Shown in pieces: positions 7,768 through 17,095 of a DNA stretch of 64,000 bases. The notes below the pieces were generated by a model. The model made no database searches. It saw nothing but the letters and a program-made list of their open reading frames with translations, and was not told the origin of the DNA. Location of the stretch: NCBI RefSeq assembly GCF_017592545.1, contig NZ_JAGFOA010000007.1, positions 62,001 through 126,000 on the forward strand. The letters run 5' to 3'. The first letter of the stretch is position 1, and each line of letters opens with the position of its first letter. The translations under genes were made by a program, and so were the position numbers. Source of the DNA: Microbacterium stercoris. GTDB lineage: Bacteria; Actinomycetota; Actinomycetes; Actinomycetales; Microbacteriaceae.

Positions 7768-9291
7768 TCACGCCAGGGCGCGGACGGGCTCCTCCTCCGC
7801 CGGGAGCAGGCCCTGCTGCTCGCGATCCAGATGTGCACGGATACGCGTCTCGTCGAGTCGCTCGGCATCGGTGCGCGGACGCATCCACGCGACGAGGAGG
7901 TAGGTGGCGTAGCCGATCGCGAACGCGATCAGCGTGCTCCAGCCGTCGAAGGCGCTCGTGACGAGGTCGTTCGGGATGTACAGGATGTCGTTGGGCACGC
8001 CGTACAGCGTCGGGGTGAGGGCGAGGAAGACGATGCGCACCACGCCGCCCACCGTCGCCGAGACGAGCAGCGCGGTCGCGCCGGGGCGCTTCCAGAACAC
8101 GCCCGTGATGAACGGGCCCGCGAGACAGGCGAGCATGATGTCGAACGCGAGGGTCAGCAGCACACCCGTCTGGCTGACCTGGACCGCCAGCAGCGCCCCG
8201 GCCACGACGATCGGGATCATCGCGAGGCGGGTCCAGCGCAGCAGCGGGTCGCCCTTGCTGGTGACGACGCGGCGTACACGCAGCAGATTGCGCACCGCGA
8301 TCGCCGAGGTCGCGAGGATCGCCCCGGACGCCGTCGAGAACGAGGCCGCCACGATGCCCGACAGCACGATGACCGACAGCAGGGGCGGTGCCCAGCCGTC
8401 CAGCAGCTGATAGAGCACGGGACCGTCCGCGGTGGTCAGGCCGAGGGCTCCGCCGGCGGTCAGCGCGACCAGGGCGAAGATGGTGCCGACGATGGCCGTG
8501 ATGCCGGCCGCCGTGAAGCACGAACGGCGGGCGACCTCGGGGGAGCGGGCGCCGAACACGCGCTGCATGAAGTCGATCGCGACGATGTCGCCGATGCCGA
8601 GCGACACGAGCGTGGCCCAGTTGATCGGCGCGCCGAGAGCGGGGTCGGTGAGCTGCTCGAAGTCGAAGGGGCCCATGCCCTCGGGAACGACGATGCCGAA
8701 GCTGAGCGCCGTCCACACGAGAAGCGCGATGGCGGCCACCACGGTGATCACCGTCTGGATCACGGCGGTGTAGGCGTCCGAGAACAGGCCGCCGGCGACC
8801 GTGTACGCGAGGACCAGGACGACGGCGAGGATCACGCCCCAGGCGTAGGGGATGCGGGCGAATCTCTCCAGGAGGAAGCCGCAGGCCACAAGGTTGCCCG
8901 CGAGCAGGATCGTGAACGCCACGATCATGATGACGCCGGCGACCGCCTCGGAGGCCCGCCCGTAGCGCAGCCGGAAGAAGTCGGCGAGCGTGAACAGCTT
9001 CATGCTGTTGAGCGGCTTGGCGAGGAAGAGGCCGGTCAGGACGAGACAGATCGACAGGCCGATCGCGAGAGACGCCCCCGACCAGAAGCCGAATGAGGCG
9101 GTGAGGTCGGTGTTGCCGACCGTCGCGTTCGCATCGACCGCGGCCGCGGTGAGCGAGACGGACACGAGGGGCACCCCGAGGCGGCGGCCCGCGACGAGGA
9201 AATTGGCGCTGTCGCCGTCGACGCGCCGCGCCACGACGATGCCGACGACGAGGACGACGAGGACGGTGAGACCTACTCCGAGGACGATCAT
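7768..9291 (-). CDS. Sodium:solute symporter (SSS family)
   Basis: 507 residues from the ATG at 9291, with GGAGAG upstream. About 13 hydrophobic segments and the SSS fold are evident (IVLGVGLTVLVVLVVGI at the start, AGRRLGVPLVSVSLTAAAVDANATVGN, and FSTASGAILATSAIAVRNLL in the core); the tail after about residue 465 is hydrophilic. SSS proteins import urea, proline, pantothenate or acetate with sodium at the inner membrane. It is divergent from the carboxylase island, with copies of one operator-like element in the shared promoter, so it probably imports that pathway's substrate (urea, guanidine or a related compound). Upstream in-frame ATGs exist, but the hydrophobic N-terminus and ribosome site support 9291. 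Confidence 0.88.
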   Translation of the reverse strand: MIVLGVGLTVLVVLVVGIVVARRVDGDSANFLVAGRRLGVPLVSVSLTAAAVDANATVGNTDLTASFGFWSGASLAIGLSICLVLTGLFLAKPLNSMKLFTLADFFRLRYGRASEAVAGVIMIVAFTILLAGNLVACGFLLERFARIPYAWGVILAVVLVLAYTVAGGLFSDAYTAVIQTVITVVAAIALLVWTALSFGIVVPEGMGPFDFEQLTDPALGAPINWATLVSLGIGDIVAIDFMQRVFGARSPEVARRSCFTAAGITAIVGTIFALVALTAGGALGLTTADGPVLYQLLDGWAPPLLSVIVLSGIVAASFSTASGAILATSAIAVRNLLRVRRVVTSKGDPLLRWTRLAMIPIVVAGALLAVQVSQTGVLLTLAFDIMLACLAGPFITGVFWKRPGATALLVSATVGGVVRIVFLALTPTLYGVPNDILYIPNDLVTSAFDGWSTLIAFAIGYATYLLVAWMRPRTDAERLDETRIRAHLDREQQGLLPAEEEPVRALA

Positions 9292-9364
9292 GGGGTGCTC
9301 TCCGGGGTTGGGTGCTCCGAGGGTGGGGCTCGGGGGCCGGAGCGTGGGTGGGGGTCGCCCGGAC

Positions 9365-9388
9365 ATATCTGTCGAGCGATAGGAACAG
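9365..9388. promoter_or_regulatory. Operator-like element, copy 1 (symporter side)
   Basis: A 24-bp element beginning ATATCTGTC that matches the element at 9508-9531 at 19 of 24 positions in direct orientation. Its inverted-repeat arms (TCTGTC, GATAGG) are imperfect. It lies 74 bp upstream of the symporter start. Inferred binding site for the TetR protein encoded at the end of the carboxylase operon. Confidence 0.5.
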
Positions 9389-9507
9389 TGTGGCGAGCGC
9401 CCGAGCGTCACATTTTTCGCGCAGATGACGATCGTGTGAAAAGCCCACCCGGCGTGAGCGCCGACTGTTCGATGCGGGAAACGCGGACGAAACCTGGGTC
9501 TGACTGG

Positions 9508-9531
9508 ATATCTGTCAATCGACAGAAACGG
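9508..9531. promoter_or_regulatory. Operator-like element, copy 2 (DUF1989 side)
   Basis: Contains a perfect 6-bp inverted repeat, TCTGTC-AATC-GACAGA (9511-9526), ending 16 bp before the ATG of the first carboxylase-operon gene. It shares 19 of 24 positions with the element at 9365. Location over the promoter/leader suggests repression of the operon. Confidence 0.55.
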
Positions 9532-9541
9532 AGATCGTCGG

Positions 9542-10393
9542 ATGAGCGAGCACAGCATGGGACGCCGAGAGGCGCTCGGCAGCGTCGGCAGCGCGAGGTC
9601 GGATGCGCGCGGGCGCGCGACCCGGTCTGCGTGGATGCCCGATGTCCCGGCCTCGGCGACGCCCGACGTTCCCGCCGGAGTGGACCCGGCGGCCCTGCTC
9701 TGGGCCGAGACGCTGGCCCCCGGCGGCTACACACATCTTCGCGTCGCACGGGGCACGCGCATCCGGCTCGAGGATCCGCAGGGCGATGCGTCGGCTGCTC
9801 TGCTGCTGTTCAACGCGCTGCACCCCGGCGAGCGGCTGAACGTCGCCGACACGCAGAAGATCCCGTGGCAGGCGTACATCACCACGGGCCATCCGCTGCT
9901 CTCGGGCGACGGCCGGGTGCTCGCGACGGTGCTCGATGACACGTCGGGTCATCACGACGCGTTCTGCGGGGCCTCCTCGGACGCATGGAACCTCGAGCGC
10001 TACGGGGCCTCGAGCCCGGAGAGCGCGTCGCCTTCCGGCCAGGCCCTCCTTGCCATGGCGGGCGCGAAGCACGGGCTCACGCGTCGTGACCTGCCGCCGG
10101 CCGTCACCTTCTTCCAGGGGCTGCGCGTCGCGGCCGACGGATCGTTCACCTGGCTCGGATCGGCAGGGCCCGGCACGCACGTCGACCTCGTCGCCGAGCT
10201 TCCGCTGATCCTGCTCATCGCCAACGCGCCGCACCCTCGGGATCCACGCTCCGACTACCTGACGACGCCGCTGCGCGTCACTGCCTGGCGGGAGCGGGCG
10301 ACCGGCCCGGGAGACGCGGCGTACGCCGCCTCGCCCGAACGGGCGCGCGCCTACGACAACACCATCGCCTACGCCGCGCTCGCCGGCCTGTGA
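9542..10393 (+). CDS. DUF1989 protein, urea-carboxylase-associated protein 1 (carboxyguanidine deiminase subunit)
   Basis: 283 residues. The DUF1989 signature is visible: GDASAALLLFNALHPGERLNVADT, a Cys-containing FCGASSD block and NAPHPRDPRSDYLTTPLRVTAWR near the C-terminus. Family knowledge: paired DUF1989 proteins next to urea-carboxylase genes have been shown to be a two-subunit carboxyguanidine deiminase (CgdAB) that turns carboxyguanidine into allophanate. This larger, first-in-operon member corresponds to UAAP1. It starts the five-gene operon ending at 17069. The first ~45 residues are low in conservation and Ala/Pro-rich. Which Cgd subunit it represents is not assigned here. Confidence 0.85.
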   Translation: MSEHSMGRREALGSVGSARSDARGRATRSAWMPDVPASATPDVPAGVDPAALLWAETLAPGGYTHLRVARGTRIRLEDPQGDASAALLLFNALHPGERLNVADTQKIPWQAYITTGHPLLSGDGRVLATVLDDTSGHHDAFCGASSDAWNLERYGASSPESASPSGQALLAMAGAKHGLTRRDLPPAVTFFQGLRVAADGSFTWLGSAGPGTHVDLVAELPLILLIANAPHPRDPRSDYLTTPLRVTAWRERATGPGDAAYAASPERARAYDNTIAYAALAGL

Positions 10394-10416
10394 CCCACAA
10401 CCCGAGAGGACAGACG

Positions 10417-11148
10417 ATGCTCGACACCCAGCCCGCGCTCGTGACCACCGTCCCACCCCGCCCCGTGTTCGCGCCCGGCGCGCCGCTGGACTGGTCTGAA
10501 CCGCTGGTGCCCGGCGAGATCGTGGGCGATGACGTGATCGCGCCGCGCGCGTCGTGGTCGGCCGTTGTGCGGTCCGGCGATGTCCTCACACTGGTCGACG
10601 TCGGCGGCAATCAGTCGGGCGACTGCCTGATCTTCGATGCCGCGGACACCTCCGAGCGATACAGCGTGCCCGACACCCTCGCGTGGCAGGGCAGCGCCTA
10701 CGTCGTGACCGGAACCGTGCTGCGCTCCAACACCGGCGCGCCGCTGATGACGGTCGTCGGCAACGAGATCGATCGCCAGGACACCATCGGGGGCGCGTGC
10801 AGCAAGGAGTCCAACACCCTTCGCTACGGACACCACACCCACTACCAGCACGCGTGCCGCGAGAACTTCCTCCACGAGGGTGCCAAGCACGGCCTCGGCG
10901 CGCGCGACCTGGTCTCCAATCTCAACTGGTTCATGAACGTCCCCGTCGAGGAGGACGGCGCGCTCGGCATCGTCGACGGGCTCTCGGCGCCCGGTCGGCG
11001 GGTGGCCGTGCGGGCCGAGCGGGATGTGCTCGTCGTGATCTCCAACTGCCCCCAGATGAACAATCCCTGCAACGACTTCAGCTGCACCCCGCTGCGCGCC
11101 GTCGTCACCCGACCGGCCGCCCCGAACACCGAGGAAGCGAGCGCATGA
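10417..11148 (+). CDS. DUF1989 protein, urea-carboxylase-associated protein 2 (carboxyguanidine deiminase subunit)
   Basis: 243 residues from the ATG at 10417, behind GAGAGGA; a GTG at 10390 that overlaps the previous stop is possible but has no ribosome site. Conserved DUF1989 blocks: DVGGNQSGDCLIFDA, a CSKESN turn, and CPQMNNPCNDFSCTPLR with three Cys that may bind metal. The smaller partner (UAAP2) of the protein upstream; the two are expected to form one deiminase. Its TGA overlaps the carboxylase ATG (ATGA), implying tight stoichiometric expression. Confidence 0.86.
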   Translation: MLDTQPALVTTVPPRPVFAPGAPLDWSEPLVPGEIVGDDVIAPRASWSAVVRSGDVLTLVDVGGNQSGDCLIFDAADTSERYSVPDTLAWQGSAYVVTGTVLRSNTGAPLMTVVGNEIDRQDTIGGACSKESNTLRYGHHTHYQHACRENFLHEGAKHGLGARDLVSNLNWFMNVPVEEDGALGIVDGLSAPGRRVAVRAERDVLVVISNCPQMNNPCNDFSCTPLRAVVTRPAAPNTEEASA

Positions 11149-14100
11149 GCGCCTTCGACACCGTCCTGATCGCCAACCGCGGCGAGATCGCCCGCAGGAT
11201 CATCCGCTCGGCCCGCGCACTCGGGCTGCGCACGGTCGCCGTCTACTCCGACGCCGATCGCGCGGCGCCGCACGTGCGCGAGGCGGACACCGCGGTGCGG
11301 ATCGGCCCGGCCCCTGCGAGCGAGTCCTACCTGCGCGTGGATGCCCTCATCGAGGCCGCTCGCGCGACGGGAGCCGGCGCCGTCCATCCCGGTTACGGCT
11401 TCCTCTCCGAGAACATCGAAGCCGCCCGTGCGTTCGAGGCCGCGGGCATCGCCTGGATCGGACCGACTCCCGCGCAGATCGAGACGTTCGGACTCAAGCA
11501 CACGGCGCGCGACCACGCGCGCGCCGCCGGGGTGCCCCTGCTGCCCGGCACCGACCTGCTCGCCTCCGCCACCGAGGCCGTCGCCGAGGCGGAGCGGATC
11601 GGGCTGCCCGTGATGCTCAAGGCGACGGGCGGAGGAGGCGGCATCGGCATCCGCACCTGCCACACCCTCGACGAGGTGCGCGAGGGCTTCGCCGCGGTCG
11701 CGACGCAGGCTTCGCGCAGCTTCGGCGCCTCCGGCATCTTCCTCGAGCGGCTCGTCGTCGACGCGCGCCACGTCGAGGTGCAGGTCTTCGGCGACGGCAC
11801 GGGCCGCGTCGCCGTGTTCGGCGACCGCGACTGCTCGGTGCAGCGGCGCAACCAGAAGGTCATCGAGGAGGCGCCGGCGCCCCTGCTCGACCCGGCGGTG
11901 CGCGCCGCGATGCACAACGCGGCGCGACGACTGGCCGAGTCGGTGTCGTATCGCTCGGCCGGCACGGTGGAGTTCGTCTACGACCCGCAGCGCGGCGAGC
12001 CGTACTTCCTCGAGGTCAACAGCCGCCTCCAGGTCGAGCACCCGGTCACCGAGGCCGTCTTCGGCATCGACCTCGTCGAGCTGATGCTGCGTCTGGGGCG
12101 AGACGGCGCCGAGGCCCTGCCCGCCGAGCTCTTCACGGACCTGCATGAGCCGCGCGGCCACGCGGTGGAGGCGCGGGTGTACGCCGAGGATCCGGATCGC
12201 GGCTTCGCACCGTCACCGGGACTCGTCACGAACGCGTCCTTCCCGTCCGGCGAGGGCATCCGCGTCGACGCGTGGATCGAGTCGGGCCTCGAGGTCGCCC
12301 CCGACTACGACCCCATGATCGCCAAGGTCATCGCGCACGCCGCCGATCGCGACGCCGCCTTCGACCGACTGCGCGACGCCCTGGGCGAGACCCGTGTGGA
12401 CGGCATCGTCACCGGGCTCGGCATGCTGCGCACGCTGTGCGACGAGCCGCGCATCCGCGCTGTTCAGCATCACACGGGCATGCTGCAGACGCTGCTGGAC
12501 GCCCGTGGCGGCGATCCGGACGCGCGCATCGAGGTGCTGGCGCCCGGCCTGATGACGACCGTGCAGGATCTGCCGGGCCGCACCGGGCTCTGGCACATCG
12601 GCGTGCCGCCGTCGGGGCCCATGGACGCCGTGTCGTTTCGCGAGGCGAACCTCGCCGTCGGCAACCCCGAGGGCGCGCCGGGCCTCGAGATCACGATGTC
12701 GGGCCCGCGGCTGCGCTTCACCGCGCCCGCCGTGGTGTGCGTCACGGGAGCCGACGCACCGGTGACGCTGGACGGCACGGCCGTCGCACTCTGGGAGCCG
12801 CTGACGGTGCCTGCGGGGGGCGTGCTCGCGATCGGCGCGACCACCACGGGCATGCGCACCTACCTCGCCGTGCGCGGGGGCATCGACGTGCCGCTCTACC
12901 TCGGCAGCGCGTCGACCTTCACCCTCGGCGGCTTCGGCGGGCATGGCGGACGCGCGCTGCTCGCGGGCGATGTGCTGCGCCCGGGCGCGACACCCGAATC
13001 GCCCGTGGCCGAGGCGACCCCGGATCCCCGCCGCACCCCGCTCGCGCACGCCTGGGTGATCGGCGTCACCGAGGGGCCGCACGCGGCCCCCGACTACTTC
13101 ACTCGGGCCGACATCGATGCGCTCTACGAGGCGACCTATGAGGTCGGCGTGCAGTCGGCGCGCACGGGTGTGCGGCTCATCGGCCCGAAGCCGGCGTGGG
13201 CCCGCGAGGACGGCGGGGAGGCGGGCCTTCACCCGTCGAACATCCACGACACCGCCTATGCGATCGGTGCCCTCGACTTCACCGGCGACACCCCGATCAT
13301 CCTCGGACCCGACGGACCGAGCCTCGGAGGGTTCGTGTGCCCCGCGGTCGTCGCCAGCGGCGAGCTGTGGAAGGTGGGTCAGCTGCGCCCGGGCGACACG
13401 GTTCGATTCGTACCCGTGCGCGAGGCCGAGGCCGTGCGGTTCGGCGCCACGCTGATCCCGGGCGGCGGCGCGGGGGACGGCGACGACGGTGTCCTCGCAT
13501 CCCGCGACGAGACGACCGAAGGCGGCCGGGTGCTCGCTCCCCGCGTCACCTATCGCCGCGACGGCGACGCCAACATCCTCGTCGAGTACGGCGACAATGT
13601 GCTCGACCTCGGCCTGCGGATGCGCGTGCACGCACTCGAGCAGAGGCTGCGCGAGCGGCTGCCCGCGGGCGTGCTCGATGTCACGGCGGGCATCCGGTCG
13701 CTGCAGATCCACACGGATCCGTCGGTCGTTCGCTCGTCGGGACTGCTCGATCTGCTCGAGGAGATCGAGGGCGACCTGCCCGCCACGCACGATCTCGTTG
13801 TGCCCTCGCGCACGGTGCACCTGCCGCTGTCGTGGGACGATCCGGCCACACGCCTGGCGATCCAGCGCTACATGTCCAGCGTGCGGGACGACGCCCCGTG
13901 GACGCCGTGGAACATCGAGTTCATCCGGCGGGTGAACGGCCTCGAATCGGTGGACGACGTGCACCGCATCGTGTTCGACGCGGAGTATCTCGTGCTGGGC
14001 CTCGGCGACGTCTATCTCGGCGCGCCCGTGGCGACCCCGATCGATCCGCGGCATCGCCTCGTCACCACGAAGTACAACCCGGCCCGCACGTGGACCGCCG

Positions 14101-14753
14101 AGAACTCGGTCGGCATCGGCGGCGCGTACATGTGCATCTACGGTATGGAGGGCCCTGGCGGCTACCAGTTCGTCGGTCGCACGGTGCAGATCTGGAACAG
14201 CTTCCGCAGGGGCGGTCTGTTCGCCGACAACCCCTGGGCGCTGCGGCCCTTCGATCGCATCCGCTGGTACCCGGTCTCGGCCGAGGAGCTGCTCGAGCTG
14301 CGCGCGGAGGTCGACGCGGGGCGCGGCGACTTCCGCACCGAGGAGGGCTCCTTCGCGCTCGCGGAGCACGAGGCCTTCCTCGCCCGCGAGGCCGACTCGA
14401 TCGCCGCCTTCCAGGCCACGCAGCAGGCGGCCTTCGCGGAGGAGAAGGGCCGATGGCGCGCGTCAGGTGAGTTCGACCGCGTCCACGATGAGCCCGCGAT
14501 CCCTGGCGCGGCGGACGCCGTTGTGCCCGATGGCTGCATCCCGATCACGGCGCCCTTCGCCGCGAGCGTCTGGCGCGTGGATGTCACCCCCGGAGCGGAC
14601 GTCGCCGCCGACGACCGCCTGATCGTCTTGGAGGCGATGAAGATGGAGAACCCTGTGCTGTCACCGTCCGCGGGCCGGCTGGCCGAGCTGTACGTCAAGC
14701 CCGGCGAGCAGGTCGCCGCCGGCCAGCTCCTCGCCGCGGTGAGGGGGCTGTGA
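11145..14753 (+). CDS. Biotin-dependent urea/guanidine carboxylase
   Basis: 1202 residues with the full domain order: biotin carboxylase (1-450; KATGGGGGIGIRT ATP-grasp loop, EVNSRLQVEHPVTEAV), AHS2/KipA-type carboxyltransferase half (from about 465), AHS1/KipI-type half (about 799-1010) and a C-terminal biotin carrier domain with LEAMKMENP (biotinyl Lys1166). It uses ATP and bicarbonate to carboxylate urea to allophanate or guanidine to carboxyguanidine. DUF1989 neighbours favour guanidine. The discriminating active-site residue (Asp in guanidine carboxylases, Asn in true urea carboxylases) needs an alignment I cannot do here. Overlaps: ATGA with the DUF1989 gene before it and TGATG with atzF after it. 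Confidence 0.93.
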   Translation: MSAFDTVLIANRGEIARRIIRSARALGLRTVAVYSDADRAAPHVREADTAVRIGPAPASESYLRVDALIEAARATGAGAVHPGYGFLSENIEAARAFEAAGIAWIGPTPAQIETFGLKHTARDHARAAGVPLLPGTDLLASATEAVAEAERIGLPVMLKATGGGGGIGIRTCHTLDEVREGFAAVATQASRSFGASGIFLERLVVDARHVEVQVFGDGTGRVAVFGDRDCSVQRRNQKVIEEAPAPLLDPAVRAAMHNAARRLAESVSYRSAGTVEFVYDPQRGEPYFLEVNSRLQVEHPVTEAVFGIDLVELMLRLGRDGAEALPAELFTDLHEPRGHAVEARVYAEDPDRGFAPSPGLVTNASFPSGEGIRVDAWIESGLEVAPDYDPMIAKVIAHAADRDAAFDRLRDALGETRVDGIVTGLGMLRTLCDEPRIRAVQHHTGMLQTLLDARGGDPDARIEVLAPGLMTTVQDLPGRTGLWHIGVPPSGPMDAVSFREANLAVGNPEGAPGLEITMSGPRLRFTAPAVVCVTGADAPVTLDGTAVALWEPLTVPAGGVLAIGATTTGMRTYLAVRGGIDVPLYLGSASTFTLGGFGGHGGRALLAGDVLRPGATPESPVAEATPDPRRTPLAHAWVIGVTEGPHAAPDYFTRADIDALYEATYEVGVQSARTGVRLIGPKPAWAREDGGEAGLHPSNIHDTAYAIGALDFTGDTPIILGPDGPSLGGFVCPAVVASGELWKVGQLRPGDTVRFVPVREAEAVRFGATLIPGGGAGDGDDGVLASRDETTEGGRVLAPRVTYRRDGDANILVEYGDNVLDLGLRMRVHALEQRLRERLPAGVLDVTAGIRSLQIHTDPSVVRSSGLLDLLEEIEGDLPATHDLVVPSRTVHLPLSWDDPATRLAIQRYMSSVRDDAPWTPWNIEFIRRVNGLESVDDVHRIVFDAEYLVLGLGDVYLGAPVATPIDPRHRLVTTKYNPARTWTAENSVGIGGAYMCIYGMEGPGGYQFVGRTVQIWNSFRRGGLFADNPWALRPFDRIRWYPVSAEELLELRAEVDAGRGDFRTEEGSFALAEHEAFLAREADSIAAFQATQQAAFAEEKGRWRASGEFDRVHDEPAIPGAADAVVPDGCIPITAPFAASVWRVDVTPGADVAADDRLIVLEAMKMENPVLSPSAGRLAELYVKPGEQVAAGQLLAAVRGL

Positions 14754-16438
14754 TGGGCGCCTCGACGCTGACCGGCCGGATCCGCGAGGCGTACGCCCGG
14801 ATCGCCGACGTCGACCGCCCCGAGATCTGGATCTCGTTGCGGCCCGAGGCCGACGTGCTCGCGGAGGCGGAGCTGATCGCCCGCCGCACGGAAGAGGGCG
14901 ATCACCTCCCCTTGGCGGGGGTGCTCGTCGCCGTGAAGGACAACATCGACGTCGCGGGACTGGAGACGACTGCGGGGTCGCGGGCATTCGGCTACGCGCC
15001 CTCGGCCGATGCGCCCTCCGTCGCGCGGATCCGCGCCGCCGGGGCGATCGTGCTCGGCAAGACGAACCTCGATCAGTTCGCCACGGGTCTGGTCGGCACG
15101 CGCAGCCCGTTCGGCGCCGTGCGCAACGCGTGGGATCCCGAACGGATCTCCGGCGGCTCCAGTTCCGGATCGGCCGTCGCGACCGCTCTCGGCATCGTCG
15201 ATGTCGCCCTCGGCACGGACACCGCAGGATCCGGCCGCGTGCCGGCCGCCCTGAACGGCATCTTCGGCATCAAGCCGACCGTCGGTCTCGTGCCGGCGAC
15301 CGGGGTGGTGCCCGCATGCCGCACCCTCGACTGCGTGACGGTGTTCGCGCGGGACCTGGGTCTCGGGCGCCGCGTCGTGGAGATCATGACCGGCCCTGAT
15401 GGCGTGGACCCGCTGTGCCGGTCGGATGCGCCGGCCGCGCCGCTGGATGCCGCGCCGCGCATCGCGATCCCGACGCAGGAGCACCTCGCGGGACTGGCGG
15501 AGGGCTGGGCGGAGGCCTTCGCCGGGGTGGTCGAGCAGTTGCGCGCCAGCGGCGTCGAGATCGTCGAGGTCGACATCACCCCGCTGCTGGAAGCCGCGTC
15601 GCTCCTGTACGGCGGCGCCTTCGTCGCCGAGCGCACGGCTGCGGTCGGCGACTTCATCCGCTCGCATCCGGAACTGCACGGCACCGACCTCGACCCGACG
15701 GTGGCCCAGATCGTGCTCGGGGGCGATAGCGCGTCCGCCGCCGACTACTTCCGCGACAGGGAGCGGTTGGATCGGCTCGGACTCGAGGGCGAGCGGCGCC
15801 TCGACGGCACCGTGGCACTGCTCACCCCCACCACCACATGGCATCCGACCCTCGCGGAGGTGGCCGCCGATCCCATCGGTGCGAACGCCCGGATGGGCCG
15901 GTACACGAACTTCGCGAACCTGCTCGACCGCAGCGCGCTGGCCGTGCCCGCGGGATTCGTGGGCGGGCTGCCCTTCGGGGTGATGCTCACCGGTGCGCCG
16001 TTCGCCGACCGCACGCTCGCCGAGATCGCGCGCCGGATCGCCGCACCCGACATCGAGATCCTGGTGGTGGGCGCGCACCTGCGCGATCAGCCGCTGAACG
16101 CGCAGCTGGTCGCGCAGGGCGGCAGCTTCGTCGCCGAGGTGCAGACGGCTCCGGAGTACCGCCTCCACGCGCTCCCGACCGCGCCGCCCAAGCCCGGCCT
16201 GCGGCGTGTCCCGGAGGACGGCGTCGCGATCGCGGGGGAGGTGTGGCGGCTGCCCGCCGCCGGCTTCGGCTCCTTCGTCGCTTCGCTTCCGCAGCCGATG
16301 ACGATCGGGCAGGTGAAGCTGGCCGACGGCACGAGCGTCGCCGGCTTCCTCTGTGAACCGGTCGCCGTGGACGCCGCGCCCGACATCAGCGCGTCCGGTG
16401 GCTGGCGTGCGCACCTCGTGTCCCAGCGGGCAGACTGA
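14753..16438 (+). CDS. atzF: Allophanate hydrolase
   Basis: 561 residues. N-terminal amidase-signature domain: catalytic Lys62 in VAVKDNID, GGSSSGSAVA (134-143) and the nucleophile in GTDTAGSGRVPA (Ser160). C-terminal allophanate-hydrolase domain from about residue 435 (VGAHLRDQPLN, then IAGEVWRLP and AGFGSFVASLPQPMTIG). It hydrolyses allophanate, and the C-terminal domain then decarboxylates the N-carboxycarbamate product, releasing ammonia and CO2. The ATG at 14753 overlaps the carboxylase stop by one base. Length and architecture match full two-domain AtzF/DUR2-type enzymes. Confidence 0.93.
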   Translation: MGASTLTGRIREAYARIADVDRPEIWISLRPEADVLAEAELIARRTEEGDHLPLAGVLVAVKDNIDVAGLETTAGSRAFGYAPSADAPSVARIRAAGAIVLGKTNLDQFATGLVGTRSPFGAVRNAWDPERISGGSSSGSAVATALGIVDVALGTDTAGSGRVPAALNGIFGIKPTVGLVPATGVVPACRTLDCVTVFARDLGLGRRVVEIMTGPDGVDPLCRSDAPAAPLDAAPRIAIPTQEHLAGLAEGWAEAFAGVVEQLRASGVEIVEVDITPLLEAASLLYGGAFVAERTAAVGDFIRSHPELHGTDLDPTVAQIVLGGDSASAADYFRDRERLDRLGLEGERRLDGTVALLTPTTTWHPTLAEVAADPIGANARMGRYTNFANLLDRSALAVPAGFVGGLPFGVMLTGAPFADRTLAEIARRIAAPDIEILVVGAHLRDQPLNAQLVAQGGSFVAEVQTAPEYRLHALPTAPPKPGLRRVPEDGVAIAGEVWRLPAAGFGSFVASLPQPMTIGQVKLADGTSVAGFLCEPVAVDAAPDISASGGWRAHLVSQRAD

Positions 16439-16442
16439 GGGG

Positions 16443-17069
16443 ATGAGCCCCGCGCCCGGTCGTCCCCGCCTCACGCCAGGACGTCCCGGGCTCGGCCCCC
16501 GTGAGGAGGTGCTCGCCGCCGCGGCCGCGCTGTTCGTCGAGCAGGGCTTCGCGGCGACGAGCACCCGGCAGATCGCCGAGCGCGCCGGCCTGCGTCAGGC
16601 CAGCCTCTACTACCACTTCGCGGGCAAGGACGAGATGCTGCTCGAGCTGCTCGAGGAGTCCGTGCGCCCCACGCTCGAGCGGGCGCGTGAGCATCTCGAG
16701 GCCGAGAATGCGGCACTGGCGCTGTGCCGTTTTGTGCTCGCGGATGTCGACATCCTGCTGCGCGATCCGCACAACATCGGGGTGCTGTACCTCTCACCGG
16801 AGGTCACAGGCGCCGCGTTCGCCTCGTTCCGCGCCCACCGCGAGGAGCTGGTCGCCGTCTACGGCGCCCTCGCGGCGCGCGTCGGTCCGGCCGTGGACGC
16901 GGCCTTCGCCGGCCGCTGCTGCATCCAGCTCGTCGAGATGGTGATCGCGATGCGACGCGAGGACCGGGTGCCCGAGCGCGTCGGTGAGCGCATCGCGCGG
17001 GCGTGCCTGCGCACCGTCGGCGTCGACGACGACCGGATCGCCGCGATCATCGCGACCGCGGGCGCCTGA
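16443..17069 (+). CDS. TetR family regulator of the carboxylase island
   Basis: 208 residues. N-terminal HTH: REEVLAAAAALFVEQGFAATSTRQIAERAGLRQASLYYHFAGKDEM (about 21-66) is a textbook TetR domain, preceded by a Pro/Arg-rich leader. It begins 5 nt after the atzF stop, behind GAGGGG, so it is co-transcribed with the enzymes it probably controls. Ligand could be guanidine, urea or allophanate (inference). The repeated 24-bp element in the 9292-9541 promoter region is the natural candidate target. Confidence 0.87.
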   Translation: MSPAPGRPRLTPGRPGLGPREEVLAAAAALFVEQGFAATSTRQIAERAGLRQASLYYHFAGKDEMLLELLEESVRPTLERAREHLEAENAALALCRFVLADVDILLRDPHNIGVLYLSPEVTGAAFASFRAHREELVAVYGALAARVGPAVDAAFAGRCCIQLVEMVIAMRREDRVPERVGERIARACLRTVGVDDDRIAAIIATAGA

Positions 17070-17095
17070 TCCGGCTCAGCGCGCCGCCGCGGCGA

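Noticed and set aside
9292..9541. Possible guanidine riboswitch in the carboxylase promoter region
   Set aside because: No conserved guanidine-I, -II or -III core could be recognised by eye; the repeated operator and TetR gene explain regulation better.
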